Positions 1 to 7,342 of a stretch of 12,302 nucleotides of DNA are shown in pieces. The DNA is from Flavobacteriaceae bacterium (lineage in GTDB: Bacteria > Bacteroidota > Bacteroidia > Flavobacteriales > Flavobacteriaceae): assembly GCA_030829155.1 (NCBI GenBank), contig JAURBD010000042.1, forward strand, positions 1-12,302. The letters are read 5' to 3'. The notes under the pieces are model-generated. The model had not been told where the DNA came from. It was given only the letters and a program-made list of their open reading frames with translations, and searched no databases. A program made the translations under genes and the position numbers. The stretch's first letter is position 1. The number at the start of each line of letters is the position of its first letter.

Positions 1-2
1 GT

Positions 3-344
3 AAATCAATTAATGAAAAATCAGAGGCTAATTGTAATCCAGGAAGCCATATAGACATAGCACCAACACTCATAGAACTTGTAGCTCCGTCTAATTTCAC
101 GTATTATAGTTTTGGAAATTCATTGCTAAATAACAATAGAAAAAACAAGCTTGGAATAGGGTACAATAAGGTAATAAATTCAAATCAAATATCAGAGTTC
201 TCTAAAAACTATGGTATTAAAAAGCAAAGCATAAATTCTTGCATACAAAAAAATAATTTGCTATTTGAGGAAAATAAAAGAGAACACGATAGCTTAATGT
301 CACTTGCTTGGCATTATGTAACAAATGGTGATCGCTTAGACTAA
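3..344 (+). CDS. LTA synthase-family sulfatase / phosphoglycerol transferase, C-terminal fragment
   Basis: The reading frame is open from the left edge of the window, so this is the last 113 residues of a protein that starts outside it. The segment HIDIAPTLIELVAP followed by YYSFGNSLL is the C-terminal signature of LTA-synthase-type (MdoB-like) enzymes of the alkaline phosphatase/sulfatase superfamily. The last part (GIGYNKVI, then SLMSLAWHYVTNGDRLD) matches the usual tail of these proteins after the sulfatase fold. Family members are membrane-anchored with a periplasmic catalytic domain and transfer or hydrolyse phosphoglycerol-type or sulfate groups on envelope polymers. The metal-binding residues and membrane helices lie upstream and are not visible, so the substrate cannot be given. 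A TTG at 123 is only an internal codon. Family assignment is fairly sure; function is inferred. Confidence 0.75.
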   Translation, partial: KSINEKSEANCNPGSHIDIAPTLIELVAPSNFTYYSFGNSLLNNNRKNKLGIGYNKVINSNQISEFSKNYGIKKQSINSCIQKNNLLFEENKREHDSLMSLAWHYVTNGDRLD

Positions 345-443
345 TAAACTCTTACCTTATTTTTAGTCATAATTACTCAAAATCAATTCCTTTTCTCTAC
401 TAAATCAGGGAAAAAGAGCATAAATAATCTAAAAGAATAAACT

Positions 444-451
444 TACCTTTG
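444..451 (+). promoter_or_regulatory. Bacteroidetes-type -7 promoter element upstream of smpB
   Basis: TACCTTTG is an exact match to the TAnnTTTG -7 element used by the Bacteroidetes primary sigma factor. Its last base lies only 5 nt before the smpB ATG, so transcription would begin at or within a few bases of the start codon, giving a leaderless or nearly leaderless mRNA. No convincing TTG -33 element is seen at the expected distance, so this rests on one element. Confidence 0.45.
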
Positions 452-456
452 CCATT

Positions 457-921
457 ATGCAAAAGAAAATCAACATTCAGAATAAAAAAGCCCGGTTTGA
501 GTTCGAAATTCTCGATCAATATACCGCTGGTATGGTGTTGACAGGAACAGAAATTAAATCCATCCGAGAAAGTAAGGCTTCAATAGCAGAAAGCTTTTGT
601 GAATTCAATGAGCAAGGAGAATTGTTTGCAGTAAATATGTACATCGAAGAATATTTGTTTGGAACACATTACAATCACAAACCCAGATCTACTCGAAAAT
701 TATTGCTCAACAAAAAAGAACTTAGAAAGCTCAATAAGCAAGTTAAAAATGTTGGTCTTACAATCGTTCCTTTAAAACTTTTTATTACAGATAAAGGCTA
801 CGCTAAAATGAGTATTGCTCTAGCTCGAGGTAAAAAATTGTACGACAAGCGTGACACATTAAAAGACCGAGACAATAAACGTGACTTAGATCGAGTCAAA
901 AAAAATTTATCAAATAAATGA
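457..921 (+). CDS. smpB: SsrA-binding protein SmpB (trans-translation)
   Basis: The 154-residue product is SmpB, the small basic protein that binds tmRNA (SsrA) and delivers it to ribosomes stalled on broken mRNAs. It has the family length and order of motifs: an N-terminal NKKARFEFEI strand, VLTGTEIKSIRESKASI near residues 27-43, the EYLFGTHYNHKPRSTRKLLL region near 65-84, ITDKGYAKMSIALARGKKLYDKR near 110-132, and a Lys/Arg-rich tail (residues 132-154) that is disordered until it enters the mRNA channel. The ATG at 457 is supported by the length and by the -7 element just upstream. No tmRNA gene was recognised in the window. The gene stands alone on its strand and converges with the methyltransferase gene 30 nt downstream. 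Confidence 0.97.
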   Translation: MQKKINIQNKKARFEFEILDQYTAGMVLTGTEIKSIRESKASIAESFCEFNEQGELFAVNMYIEEYLFGTHYNHKPRSTRKLLLNKKELRKLNKQVKNVGLTIVPLKLFITDKGYAKMSIALARGKKLYDKRDTLKDRDNKRDLDRVKKNLSNK

Positions 922-951
922 TGAGTAATTGATTTTTAGCTCCTAATAAGG

Positions 952-1602
952 CTAGTTTTTGTCCTTCAGCATGGGAACAAATCGAAACATACCAAAGGTT
1001 TCCTTGTCAAATTCATTTTCAGACTTACGCGTAAATCGAGTCATTATTTGTTCATCTTTACCAATAGGTATTACTAGGTGTCCACCAACAGCAAGTTGTT
1101 GGAGTAATAGTTTGGGAACATCAGGGGCTCCAGCAGTGACTACAATCCCATTGAAAGGAGCCGACTCTGGCAGCCCCAAATATCCATCACCAAAAACTAC
1201 TTTTTTGGGTTTTAACCTCAATTTGGTAAACAAACGCTGAGTCTTTTTGAATAATTCTTGTTGACGTTCTATGGTAAAGGTCTTAATACCAAGCGCCAAT
1301 AAAACTGCAGTTTGATAACCTGATCCAGTTCCTATTTCCAAAACCAAATCTCCTGCTTTAATTTCTAGAAGCTGAGATTGAAAAGCAACTGTATAAGGAT
1401 GTGAAATGGTTTGATCTGCTGCTATTGGAAAAGCCTTGTTATAATAAGCATGAGACTCGAGACCAGAATCCATAAACCAATGTCTTGGTACCTGAAGCAT
1501 CGCTTCTAAAACACTAGAATCTTTGATTCCCATTGCTACTAATTTGTCGATAAGTAATTTTCTTTGTCCTTGATGCTTGGCTGTGTCCAAAGGTGTATTC
1601 AT
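952..1602 (-). CDS. pcm: Protein-L-isoaspartate O-methyltransferase (PIMT)
   Basis: The 216-residue product is a class I SAM-dependent methyltransferase of the PIMT family. It methylates abnormal L-isoaspartyl residues in aged proteins so that they can revert to aspartate. Visible family signatures are VPRHWF (38-43), the PIMT-specific QTISHPYTVA (64-73), which carries the active-site serine, the SAM-binding LEIGTGSGYQTAVLLALG (88-105) with the acidic residue in TIERQ that follows, FGDGYLGLP (137-145), and NGIVVTAGAP (151-160). The usual glutamine after QTIS is a histidine here. Length is normal for bacterial PIMT and no signal peptide is present, so it is cytoplasmic. It is divergent from the operon starting at 1709 and convergent with smpB. 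Confidence 0.93.
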   Translation of the reverse strand: MNTPLDTAKHQGQRKLLIDKLVAMGIKDSSVLEAMLQVPRHWFMDSGLESHAYYNKAFPIAADQTISHPYTVAFQSQLLEIKAGDLVLEIGTGSGYQTAVLLALGIKTFTIERQQELFKKTQRLFTKLRLKPKKVVFGDGYLGLPESAPFNGIVVTAGAPDVPKLLLQQLAVGGHLVIPIGKDEQIMTRFTRKSENEFDKETFGMFRFVPMLKDKN

Positions 1603-1669
1603 AAGTGTAAAAATAACAATAAAATGGCTTTTCTTGGGAAGTATAAAGAGAAATTAAGTCTAAAAAATG

Positions 1670-1677
1670 TACCTTTG
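1670..1677 (+). promoter_or_regulatory. Bacteroidetes-type -7 promoter element for the 1709-7338 gene block
   Basis: TACCTTTG again matches TAnnTTTG exactly. It lies in the 106-nt divergent spacer between the isoaspartate methyltransferase and oxidoreductase genes, and would give a leader of about 25 nt before the ATG at 1709. No clear TTG -33 element was found. It is the only strong candidate for driving the head of the block. Confidence 0.45.
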
Positions 1678-1708
1678 ATTTATACTTGAAAATCTCATAA
1701 TAGGATTA

Positions 1709-2677
1709 ATGAAAAAGTTGAAAATAGGAGTTTTAGGAACAGGACATCTGGGTAAAATTCATCTTAGATTATTAAAAGAATCAGAATTTTATGACTTAGT
1801 AGGTTTTTTTGACTCTGATAAAAATACTGCAAATGAATTGGAAAAAAAAGAAGGTTATGTTGCTTTTGAATCCATAGAAAAACTTCTTTCTGAAGTAGAA
1901 GTGGTTGACATTGTTACACCCACTCCCTATCACCATAAAATGGCTGTTATTTGTTTGAAAGCTAAAAAACATATTTTTATTGAAAAACCAATTACTCAAA
2001 CAGTTATCCAAGCAGAAGAAATTGTTCAGCTAGCCAAAGAAAACAACCTTCAGGGTCAGGTTGGTCATGTAGAGCGTTTCAATCCAGCCTTCAAGGCAAT
2101 TAAAGAACATATTAACAAACCAATGTTTATTGAAACTCATCGTCTGGCAGAATTCAATCCAAGAGGGACAGACGTACCTGTTGTTTTGGATTTGATGATT
2201 CATGATATTGACATTATTCTTAGTGTTGTGAATTCACCTGTTATAAATGTGAGTAGCTCGGGAGTTTCTGTAATTAGTGAAACACCAGATATAGCAAATG
2301 CTCGAATTGAATTCGAAAACGGATGTGTTGCCAATTTAACAGCCAGTCGTATTTCGCTCAAAAACATGCGTAAAACTCGATTTTTTCAGAAAGAAGCTTA
2401 CATTTCAATTGATTTTCTTACCAAACAAGTTGAGGTTGTTAAAATGAAAGATGCTCCCAAAAAACCAGAAGAATTTGCTTTGATTCTTCAGAATGCTGAA
2501 GGTGTGAAAAAACAAATCTATTTTGAACCTCCAAAAATAGAAGAATCAAACGCGATTTTAGAGGAACTGAATACTTTTGCACAAGCCATTCAAAACAATA
2601 CTGAACCTATTGTTACTTTAAAACACGCCACTGAAGCACTGAAAGTAGCACATCAAATAATTGATTGTTTTAAATAA
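1709..2677 (+). CDS. Gfo/Idh/MocA-family NAD(P)-dependent sugar oxidoreductase
   Basis: The 322-residue product has an N-terminal Rossmann fold with the dinucleotide loop GVLGTGHLG (7-15), the family EKP motif (92-94, in FIEKPI), and VGHVERFNPAF (118-128). The region VVLDLMIHDIDIIL (158-171) supplies the usual active-site histidine/aspartate pair. The combination of VGHVERFNP with DLMIHDID recalls the subgroup containing UDP-N-acetylglucosamine 3-dehydrogenases (GnnA-like, lipid A sugar modification). The family is broad, though, and the aminotransferase and acyltransferase partners of such a pathway are not nearby, so the substrate is left open. It is cytoplasmic, has no signal peptide, and is the first gene of the block. 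The next gene starts 6 nt after its stop. Family sure, substrate unknown. Confidence 0.88.
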   Translation: MKKLKIGVLGTGHLGKIHLRLLKESEFYDLVGFFDSDKNTANELEKKEGYVAFESIEKLLSEVEVVDIVTPTPYHHKMAVICLKAKKHIFIEKPITQTVIQAEEIVQLAKENNLQGQVGHVERFNPAFKAIKEHINKPMFIETHRLAEFNPRGTDVPVVLDLMIHDIDIILSVVNSPVINVSSSGVSVISETPDIANARIEFENGCVANLTASRISLKNMRKTRFFQKEAYISIDFLTKQVEVVKMKDAPKKPEEFALILQNAEGVKKQIYFEPPKIEESNAILEELNTFAQAIQNNTEPIVTLKHATEALKVAHQIIDCFK

Positions 2678-2683
2678 TCCACA

Positions 2684-3571
2684 ATGAAGAATATTACTGT
2701 AATCGGAGGTGGTACTATGGGTAATGGAATAGCCCATTGCTTTGCCCTAAACCAATTCAATGTTAACTTGGTTGATTTATCTGAAAATCAACTTAAAAAA
2801 GCTATTTCAACAATCAGCAAAAATTTAGACCGTCAGATTGCTAAAAAAATTATAACAACGTTACAAAAAAGTGAAACATTAGATCGAATACAAACTTCAA
2901 CCGTTCTTGAAAATTCTTTAAAAGAAACTAATTTAGTTGTTGAAGCTGCTTCTGAAAACATTAAAATCAAAGCAGAGCTTTTTAAGAAAATGGATTCATT
3001 TGCTCCTTCGGATTGTATCTTAGCTTCAAACACTTCATCTATCTCCATTACCAAACTTGGGGCTTTTACTAAACGTCCAGAAAAAGTTATTGGAATGCAT
3101 TTTATGAATCCTGTTCCCATCATGAAACTGATTGAAGTAATTCAGGGATACAAGACGGATGATGATACTTTAAATCAAATTTTGACGGTCTCAAAAACTT
3201 TAAATAAAACTCCCATATTATCCCAAGATTATCCTGGATTTGTTGCCAATAGAATTTTACTACCAATGATTAATGAAGCAATCGAATCACTTTTCCAAGG
3301 GGTAGCCGGTGTTTCTGAAATTGATCAAATTATGAAATTAGGGATGGGACATCCAATGGGACCTCTTGAACTTGCTGACTTTATTGGATTAGATGTATGC
3401 TTATCTATCTTAAATGTGTTGCATGATGGTTTTGGTGCTCAAAAATACGCTCCCTGTCCCCTACTGGTCAATATGGTCCAGGCAGGAAACTTGGGAATCA
3501 AATCTGGAGTTGGATTTTATGATTATAAAATCGATTTAAAAAAGCCAACTGTAGTAAATCAGTTTTTATAG
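2684..3571 (+). CDS. 3-hydroxybutyryl-CoA / 3-hydroxyacyl-CoA dehydrogenase
   Basis: The 295-residue product has the full two-domain 3-hydroxyacyl-CoA dehydrogenase architecture. The N-terminal NAD-binding domain opens with VIGGGTMGNGIAHCF (6-20), with acidic D31 ending the second strand. The catalytic stretch includes ASNTSSISIT (114-123) and GMHFMNPVPIMKLIEVI (137-153); H139 and E151 form the catalytic pair. The C-terminal helical domain carries DYPGFVANRILLPMINEA and GMGHPMGPLELADFIGLDV, ending with GVGFYDY. Length matches stand-alone PaaH/Hbd-type enzymes, which interconvert 3-hydroxyacyl-CoA and 3-oxoacyl-CoA with NAD(P) in fatty acid, aromatic or butanoate metabolism. No thiolase or crotonase gene is adjacent, so the pathway cannot be chosen. 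The downstream gene begins 1 nt after its stop. Confidence 0.93.
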   Translation: MKNITVIGGGTMGNGIAHCFALNQFNVNLVDLSENQLKKAISTISKNLDRQIAKKIITTLQKSETLDRIQTSTVLENSLKETNLVVEAASENIKIKAELFKKMDSFAPSDCILASNTSSISITKLGAFTKRPEKVIGMHFMNPVPIMKLIEVIQGYKTDDDTLNQILTVSKTLNKTPILSQDYPGFVANRILLPMINEAIESLFQGVAGVSEIDQIMKLGMGHPMGPLELADFIGLDVCLSILNVLHDGFGAQKYAPCPLLVNMVQAGNLGIKSGVGFYDYKIDLKKPTVVNQFL

Positions 3572-3572
3572 C

Positions 3573-4226
3573 ATGAAGATTAAAGAACAATTGCAATCAT
3601 TAAGAGCAGAACTCCCAAGACAAGTCCGTTTGGTTGCGGTTTCAAAAACAAAACCAAATGCTGATCTAGAACGAGCATATGAAGCCGGTCAACGAATTTT
3701 TGGAGAAAATAAAATTCAAGAAATGACACGAAAATGGGAAACCCTTCCGAAAGATATTCAATGGCATATGATTGGACATGTACAAACTAATAAAGTCAAA
3801 TATATGGCACCCTATGTAAGCTTGATTCATGGAGTTGATCGATATAAACTTTTAAAAGAAATCAATAAACAAGGTGCTAAAAATAATCGTATTATCAATT
3901 GTTTACTTCAAATGCACATTGCTCAAGAAGAAACTAAATTTGGCTTTAATCAAAGAGAATTAGAGGAAGTTGTTAATAATTTAAAAATAAATCCTCTGCC
4001 AAATATTAAAATCAAAGGATTGATGGGGATGGCTACTTTTACTGAAAATAAAAATCAAATCAGAAAAGAATTTAAAACATTAAAACAAAATTTTGATTGG
4101 ATTCAAACCCAACTCACAGAGGTTACAGAACTTTCAATGGGAATGAGTGGAGATTATTCCATAGCTATTAAAGAAGGAAGTACTATGATTCGTGTTGGAA
4201 GTAAAATTTTTGGGCATAGAAATTAA
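3573..4226 (+). CDS. YggS/PROSC-family pyridoxal phosphate homeostasis protein
   Basis: The 217-residue product is a YggS-family protein, a single-domain alanine-racemase-like TIM barrel that binds pyridoxal 5'-phosphate without known catalysis and keeps the PLP pool balanced. The PLP lysine is K25 in LVAVSKTKP (20-28). Other signatures are FGENKIQE (43-50), QWHMIGHVQTNKVKYM (63-78), KFGFNQRE, GLMGMATFT, and a C-terminal LSMGMSGDYSIAIKEG followed by STMIRVGSKIFG, which holds the phosphate-binding residues. The canonical 'GHLQTNK' is GHVQTNK here and 'MSDDY' is MSGDY; both look like conservative drift. Length is slightly short (many homologues have 220-235). It is placed tightly between the dehydrogenase (1-nt gap) and the nuclease gene (6-nt gap), so it is surely co-transcribed. 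Confidence 0.94.
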   Translation: MKIKEQLQSLRAELPRQVRLVAVSKTKPNADLERAYEAGQRIFGENKIQEMTRKWETLPKDIQWHMIGHVQTNKVKYMAPYVSLIHGVDRYKLLKEINKQGAKNNRIINCLLQMHIAQEETKFGFNQRELEEVVNNLKINPLPNIKIKGLMGMATFTENKNQIRKEFKTLKQNFDWIQTQLTEVTELSMGMSGDYSIAIKEGSTMIRVGSKIFGHRN

Positions 4227-4232
4227 TAGCAG

Positions 4233-5600
4233 ATGTACGCAATTGTAGATATCGAAACTACGGGTGGTAAATATAATGAGGAGGGAATTACCGAAATTGC
4301 AATATATCGATACGATGGACAAAAGATTCTCGATCAAGTATCAAGTTTAGTAAATCCAAATCGAAAAATCCAACCCTTTGTCGAACGTTTAACAGGAATC
4401 AACAGTAAAATGCTTGTTAATGCTCCTAAGTTTTTTGAACTAGCTAAACGCATAGTTGAAATTACGGAAGGTTGTGTTATTGTTGCCCATAACGCCGAGT
4501 TTGACTATCGTATTTTACAAACCGAATTTAGAAGACTTGGATATTCTTTTGAAAGTAAATCTTTGTGTACAGTAGCACTCGCTCAAAAACTTTTACCAGA
4601 AGCAGAGTCTTATAAACTCGGAAAACTAGTTCGTTCTCTTGGGATTCCTATTACTGATCGTCATCGAGCCCATGGTGATGCCTTGGCTACCCTTGAACTC
4701 TTTAAGATATTACTCGAAAAAGATTCTGGAAAAGAAATAATCAGCACTTATGTTAAAGAGCTGAATAATAATAAAGTAGCTCCAAAATTTCTAAAAATTA
4801 TTGAAGAATTGCCCTCGGAAATTGGGGTGTATTATATTCATGATCAAGAGGGTAGAATTATTTATATAGGTAAAAGTAAAAACATTAAGAAAAGGGTTTT
4901 AAATCATTTAACTGGAGAAACCGTAAAAGCGCAAAAAATTCAAAAGAAATTAGCTCGTGTTTTTTTTGAACTCTCTGGAAATGAATGTATTGCTCTTCTA
5001 AAAGAACAGCATGAAATAAAAAAAAATAAACCCGAACTAAACCATTTAATGAAATACCATCTTTTTGAAATGGGAATTCGAATCAACCGTTCAAGTCCTT
5101 ATCATAATTTAGTAGTAGAGCGAGTAATCCATGAAAAACAGTACTTAGAGGTATTCAAAAATAAAAGAAAAGCAAATAGAAAATTACGAACTTGGTTGGA
5201 AGAATTTAATCTATGCGAAAGTAAAACTTCTCTGGGAAATTCTGAAAAAGCATGTTTTGGTCATGGAATAAAAAAATGTAATGGAGCTTGTATTGGTGAC
5301 GAATCTCCTAAAGTTTATAATCAGCGTATTCTAGAAATTGAAAATAAATTGAGGTATCCTCACAGTAACATGCTGATTATTGGTAAAGGAAAAAGAAAAG
5401 GTGAACAAAGTTTTATTTTTATAAAAAAAACTGTTTTTCAGGGCTATGGGTATTATAGCCTAAACCATCAAATAAAGACAATTGATGCAATTGAAAAACG
5501 ATTGATTCCAATAAAAAATAACAGAGATTCCCAAGCTCTCATTCGAAGTTTTATTGGTAAAAAACAGTATAAAAAAATCATAGATTTAGATCCCTGTTAA
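4233..5600 (+). CDS. DnaQ-like 3'-5' exonuclease fused to Cho/UvrC-like GIY-YIG endonuclease
   Basis: The 455-residue product joins two nucleases. Residues 1-165 are a DEDDh exonuclease of the DNA polymerase III epsilon type: D6 and E8 in IVDIETTG, D91 in VAHNAEFD, H144 and D149 in HRAHGDALAT. Residues about 193-275 are a GIY-YIG domain: GVY (198-200), YIG (211-213), R221, and the acidic residue in ALLKEQHEIKKNKPELN (254-270). A following segment, 328-354, has four cysteines (C328, C341, C349, C353) in the UvrC/Cho pattern ending CNGACIG. In UvrC the equivalent cysteines are reported to hold an iron-sulfur cluster. Bacterial homologues with this architecture are known and are often named epsilon subunit, but a role in DNA excision repair is more likely. 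It lacks the UvrC RNase H-like domain and helix-hairpin-helix. Confidence 0.92.
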   Translation: MYAIVDIETTGGKYNEEGITEIAIYRYDGQKILDQVSSLVNPNRKIQPFVERLTGINSKMLVNAPKFFELAKRIVEITEGCVIVAHNAEFDYRILQTEFRRLGYSFESKSLCTVALAQKLLPEAESYKLGKLVRSLGIPITDRHRAHGDALATLELFKILLEKDSGKEIISTYVKELNNNKVAPKFLKIIEELPSEIGVYYIHDQEGRIIYIGKSKNIKKRVLNHLTGETVKAQKIQKKLARVFFELSGNECIALLKEQHEIKKNKPELNHLMKYHLFEMGIRINRSSPYHNLVVERVIHEKQYLEVFKNKRKANRKLRTWLEEFNLCESKTSLGNSEKACFGHGIKKCNGACIGDESPKVYNQRILEIENKLRYPHSNMLIIGKGKRKGEQSFIFIKKTVFQGYGYYSLNHQIKTIDAIEKRLIPIKNNRDSQALIRSFIGKKQYKKIIDLDPC

Positions 5601-5607
5601 AATTTCT

Positions 5608-5615
5608 TAACTTTA
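5608..5615 (+). promoter_or_regulatory. Possible internal -7 element before the potassium channel gene
   Basis: TAACTTTA differs from TAnnTTTG only in its last base and lies 9 nt before the channel ATG, in the largest gap (24 nt) of the block. If used, it would give the channel and miaA a nearly leaderless transcript independent of the upstream genes. No -33 element was found, and such motifs arise easily in AT-rich DNA, so this is weak. Confidence 0.25.
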
Positions 5616-5624
5616 CCCTTCAAG

Positions 5625-6455
5625 ATGTCAAACAAGAAAATACCCTACTGGAAACATCGTCTTCATGAAATTGTTTATGAAGCTGATACATTAGCAGGAA
5701 AACGTTTCGATCTAATTTTACTAATCTTAATTCTTTTGAGTGTAATCCTAGTTATGCTCGAAAGTGTAACCTCAATTCATAACGGGTATGCAACTGAATT
5801 CAATATACTTGAATGGCTAATTACTGGATTGTTTACCCTAGAGTATATTGTACGCCTAATAGCGATTAAAAAACCTTTTAGCTATGTATTCAGCTTTTAT
5901 GGAATAATTGATCTTTTATCTACCCTACCCAAATACATCTCACTCTTTCTTGTCGGTACTGAGTCTTTAATAGCTCTCAGAGCTCTAAGACTACTTCGTG
6001 TTTTTAGAATTTTAAAAGTTACCCGCTTTATTGGAGAATCTAATTTTCTTGTTAAAGCTTTGCATGCGAGTCGAGCCAAAATTGCAGTTTTTCTTTTTGC
6101 AGTATTCATTCTTTGTATCATATTTGGAACCATCATGTATTTGATTGAAGGAGAACCCAATGGCTTTACAAGTATCCCTAGGAGTATTTATTGGGCGATT
6201 GTTACAATGACCACTGTGGGTTATGGGGATATAGCTCCTCAAACCCCGCTAGGGCAACTTTTGGCATCCATAATTATGATCATGGGTTATGGAATAATAG
6301 CTGTCCCTACTGGAATTGTATCGGCTGAAATGAGCATCCAAACTAAAGAAGTGGACACCAACACCCAAGTATGTCTTCAATGCAATACAGAACAACATAA
6401 AGATGGTGCAATATATTGTCATCATTGCGGCAGCCTATTAAACGATGAATTCTAA
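5625..6455 (+). CDS. Voltage-gated potassium channel (Kv type) with C-terminal zinc ribbon
   Basis: The 276-residue product has the six-helix Kv plan: S1 (28-46), S2 (62-81), S3 (86-109), S4 (115-135), S5 (152-175), pore helix (183-196), selectivity filter TVGYGD (197-202) and S6 (207-235). S4 carries positive charges at every third position (R119, R122, R125, R128, K131, R134), so the voltage sensor looks intact. TVGYGD is the K+-selective filter. A short soluble tail ends in a zinc-ribbon-like knuckle, with C250, C253, C265 and C268 spaced CxxC-11-CxxC. It would act as an inner-membrane tetramer, probably in K+ efflux or membrane-potential control. The stop overlaps the miaA start by 11 nt, so the two are translationally linked. 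The channel call is sure; the ligand of the tail (zinc or another metal) is inferred. Confidence 0.93.
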   Translation: MSNKKIPYWKHRLHEIVYEADTLAGKRFDLILLILILLSVILVMLESVTSIHNGYATEFNILEWLITGLFTLEYIVRLIAIKKPFSYVFSFYGIIDLLSTLPKYISLFLVGTESLIALRALRLLRVFRILKVTRFIGESNFLVKALHASRAKIAVFLFAVFILCIIFGTIMYLIEGEPNGFTSIPRSIYWAIVTMTTVGYGDIAPQTPLGQLLASIIMIMGYGIIAVPTGIVSAEMSIQTKEVDTNTQVCLQCNTEQHKDGAIYCHHCGSLLNDEF

Positions 6456-7338
6456 ACGTCTAATCTATGTAGCGGGTCCTACAGCCTCTGGAAAAACTTC
6501 CTTGGCTATTAAATTGGCAAAACATTTTAAAACCGAAATCATCTCTTGTGATTCTCGGCAGTTTTATAAAGAAATGGCAATCGGAACTGCCGTCCCTTCT
6601 TCCCAGGAATTAGCTGATGTCAAACATCATTTTATTCAACAAAAAAGCATTCAAAACCCTTATTCGGTTGGGGATTATCAAAAAGAGGCTTTAGATTTAC
6701 TAAAAAATTTATTTCAAACAAAAGATAAGGTTGTTTTAGTTGGTGGATCTGGCTTATACGCTGATGCACTTATTGATGGTTTAGATCATTTTCCAAAAGT
6801 TAATTCTTCACTCAGAAAGGAACTTCAAAAACAATTTGAGGTAGGCGGTATTACTGCACTCCAAAAGCTTTTGAAAAAACACGACTCAAACCATTACAAA
6901 AAGATTGATCTTGAAAATCCTCGTCGTTTGATTCGTGCACTTGAGATTAGTTTATCTAGTGGAAAACCCTACTCTTCTTTCTTGGGAAACAAAAAAGCGC
7001 CTAATTTTTTCACAACACAAAAACTGGTAATTCAATGGGAAAGAGCAACACTTTATGAACGCATCAACCTTAGAGTAGATAAAATGATTGCTCAAGGTAT
7101 GGAGCAAGAAGCTAAAAAGCTTTATCCATTCAAAGAAATTAATGCACTCCAAACCGTTGGATATAAAGAATGGTTTAACTTTTTTGATGGAACAATTGCT
7201 CATGAAAAAGTAGCAGATGAAATTAAAAAAAATACCCGTCGCTACGCCAAACGCCAAACAACTTGGTTTAGAAAGTACACCAATGCCATCAATATCAGGG
7301 GAGGAAGTCCAGCTAAGAATACAATAATGAAATTGTAA
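6445..7338 (+). CDS. miaA: tRNA dimethylallyltransferase MiaA
   Basis: The 297-residue product transfers a dimethylallyl group from DMAPP to N6 of A37 in tRNAs that read codons starting with U. Signatures are the P-loop GPTASGKTSLA (11-21), the ISCDSRQFYKEMAIGTA stretch (33-49) with the catalytic aspartate D36 and the substrate-recognition DSRQ, VLVGGSGLY (97-105), NPRRLIRALEI, TVGYKEWF near the C-terminus, and NTRRYAKRQTTWFRK. Length is near the usual 300-315 residues, slightly short at the C-terminal end. The ATG at 6445 lies inside the channel gene and agrees with the conserved N-terminus, which places the P-loop about 10 residues from the start. It is the last gene of the block and ends 4 nt before the stop of the convergent isomerase gene. 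Confidence 0.96.
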   Translation: MNSKRLIYVAGPTASGKTSLAIKLAKHFKTEIISCDSRQFYKEMAIGTAVPSSQELADVKHHFIQQKSIQNPYSVGDYQKEALDLLKNLFQTKDKVVLVGGSGLYADALIDGLDHFPKVNSSLRKELQKQFEVGGITALQKLLKKHDSNHYKKIDLENPRRLIRALEISLSSGKPYSSFLGNKKAPNFFTTQKLVIQWERATLYERINLRVDKMIAQGMEQEAKKLYPFKEINALQTVGYKEWFNFFDGTIAHEKVADEIKKNTRRYAKRQTTWFRKYTNAINIRGGSPAKNTIMKL

Positions 7339-7342
7339 GATA

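Noticed and set aside
123..344. Separate small gene starting at a TTG at 123
   Set aside because: The frame continues upstream to the window edge with sulfatase-family sequence (HIDIAPTLIELVAP), so 123 is an internal codon.
345..456. Possible tmRNA or other RNA gene near smpB
   Set aside because: The 112-nt gap has no tRNA-like ends, no CCA, and no stable fold by eye; it appears to be spacer with the smpB promoter.
937..960. Possible terminator between smpB and the methyltransferase gene (TAGC...GCTA followed by GTTTTT)
   Set aside because: Only a 4-bp stem with a long AT loop, and the T tract falls inside the convergent gene; too weak to call.
959..1240. Plus-strand open frame of 93 codons
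   Set aside because: It lies inside the isoaspartate methyltransferase gene on the opposite strand, whose motifs are unambiguous; the frame is a shadow.
4233..5600. Annotation as the replicative DNA polymerase III epsilon subunit
   Set aside because: The exonuclease part is epsilon-like, but the fused GIY-YIG and UvrC/Cho-type cysteine segment indicate a repair-type nuclease rather than the polymerase proofreader.
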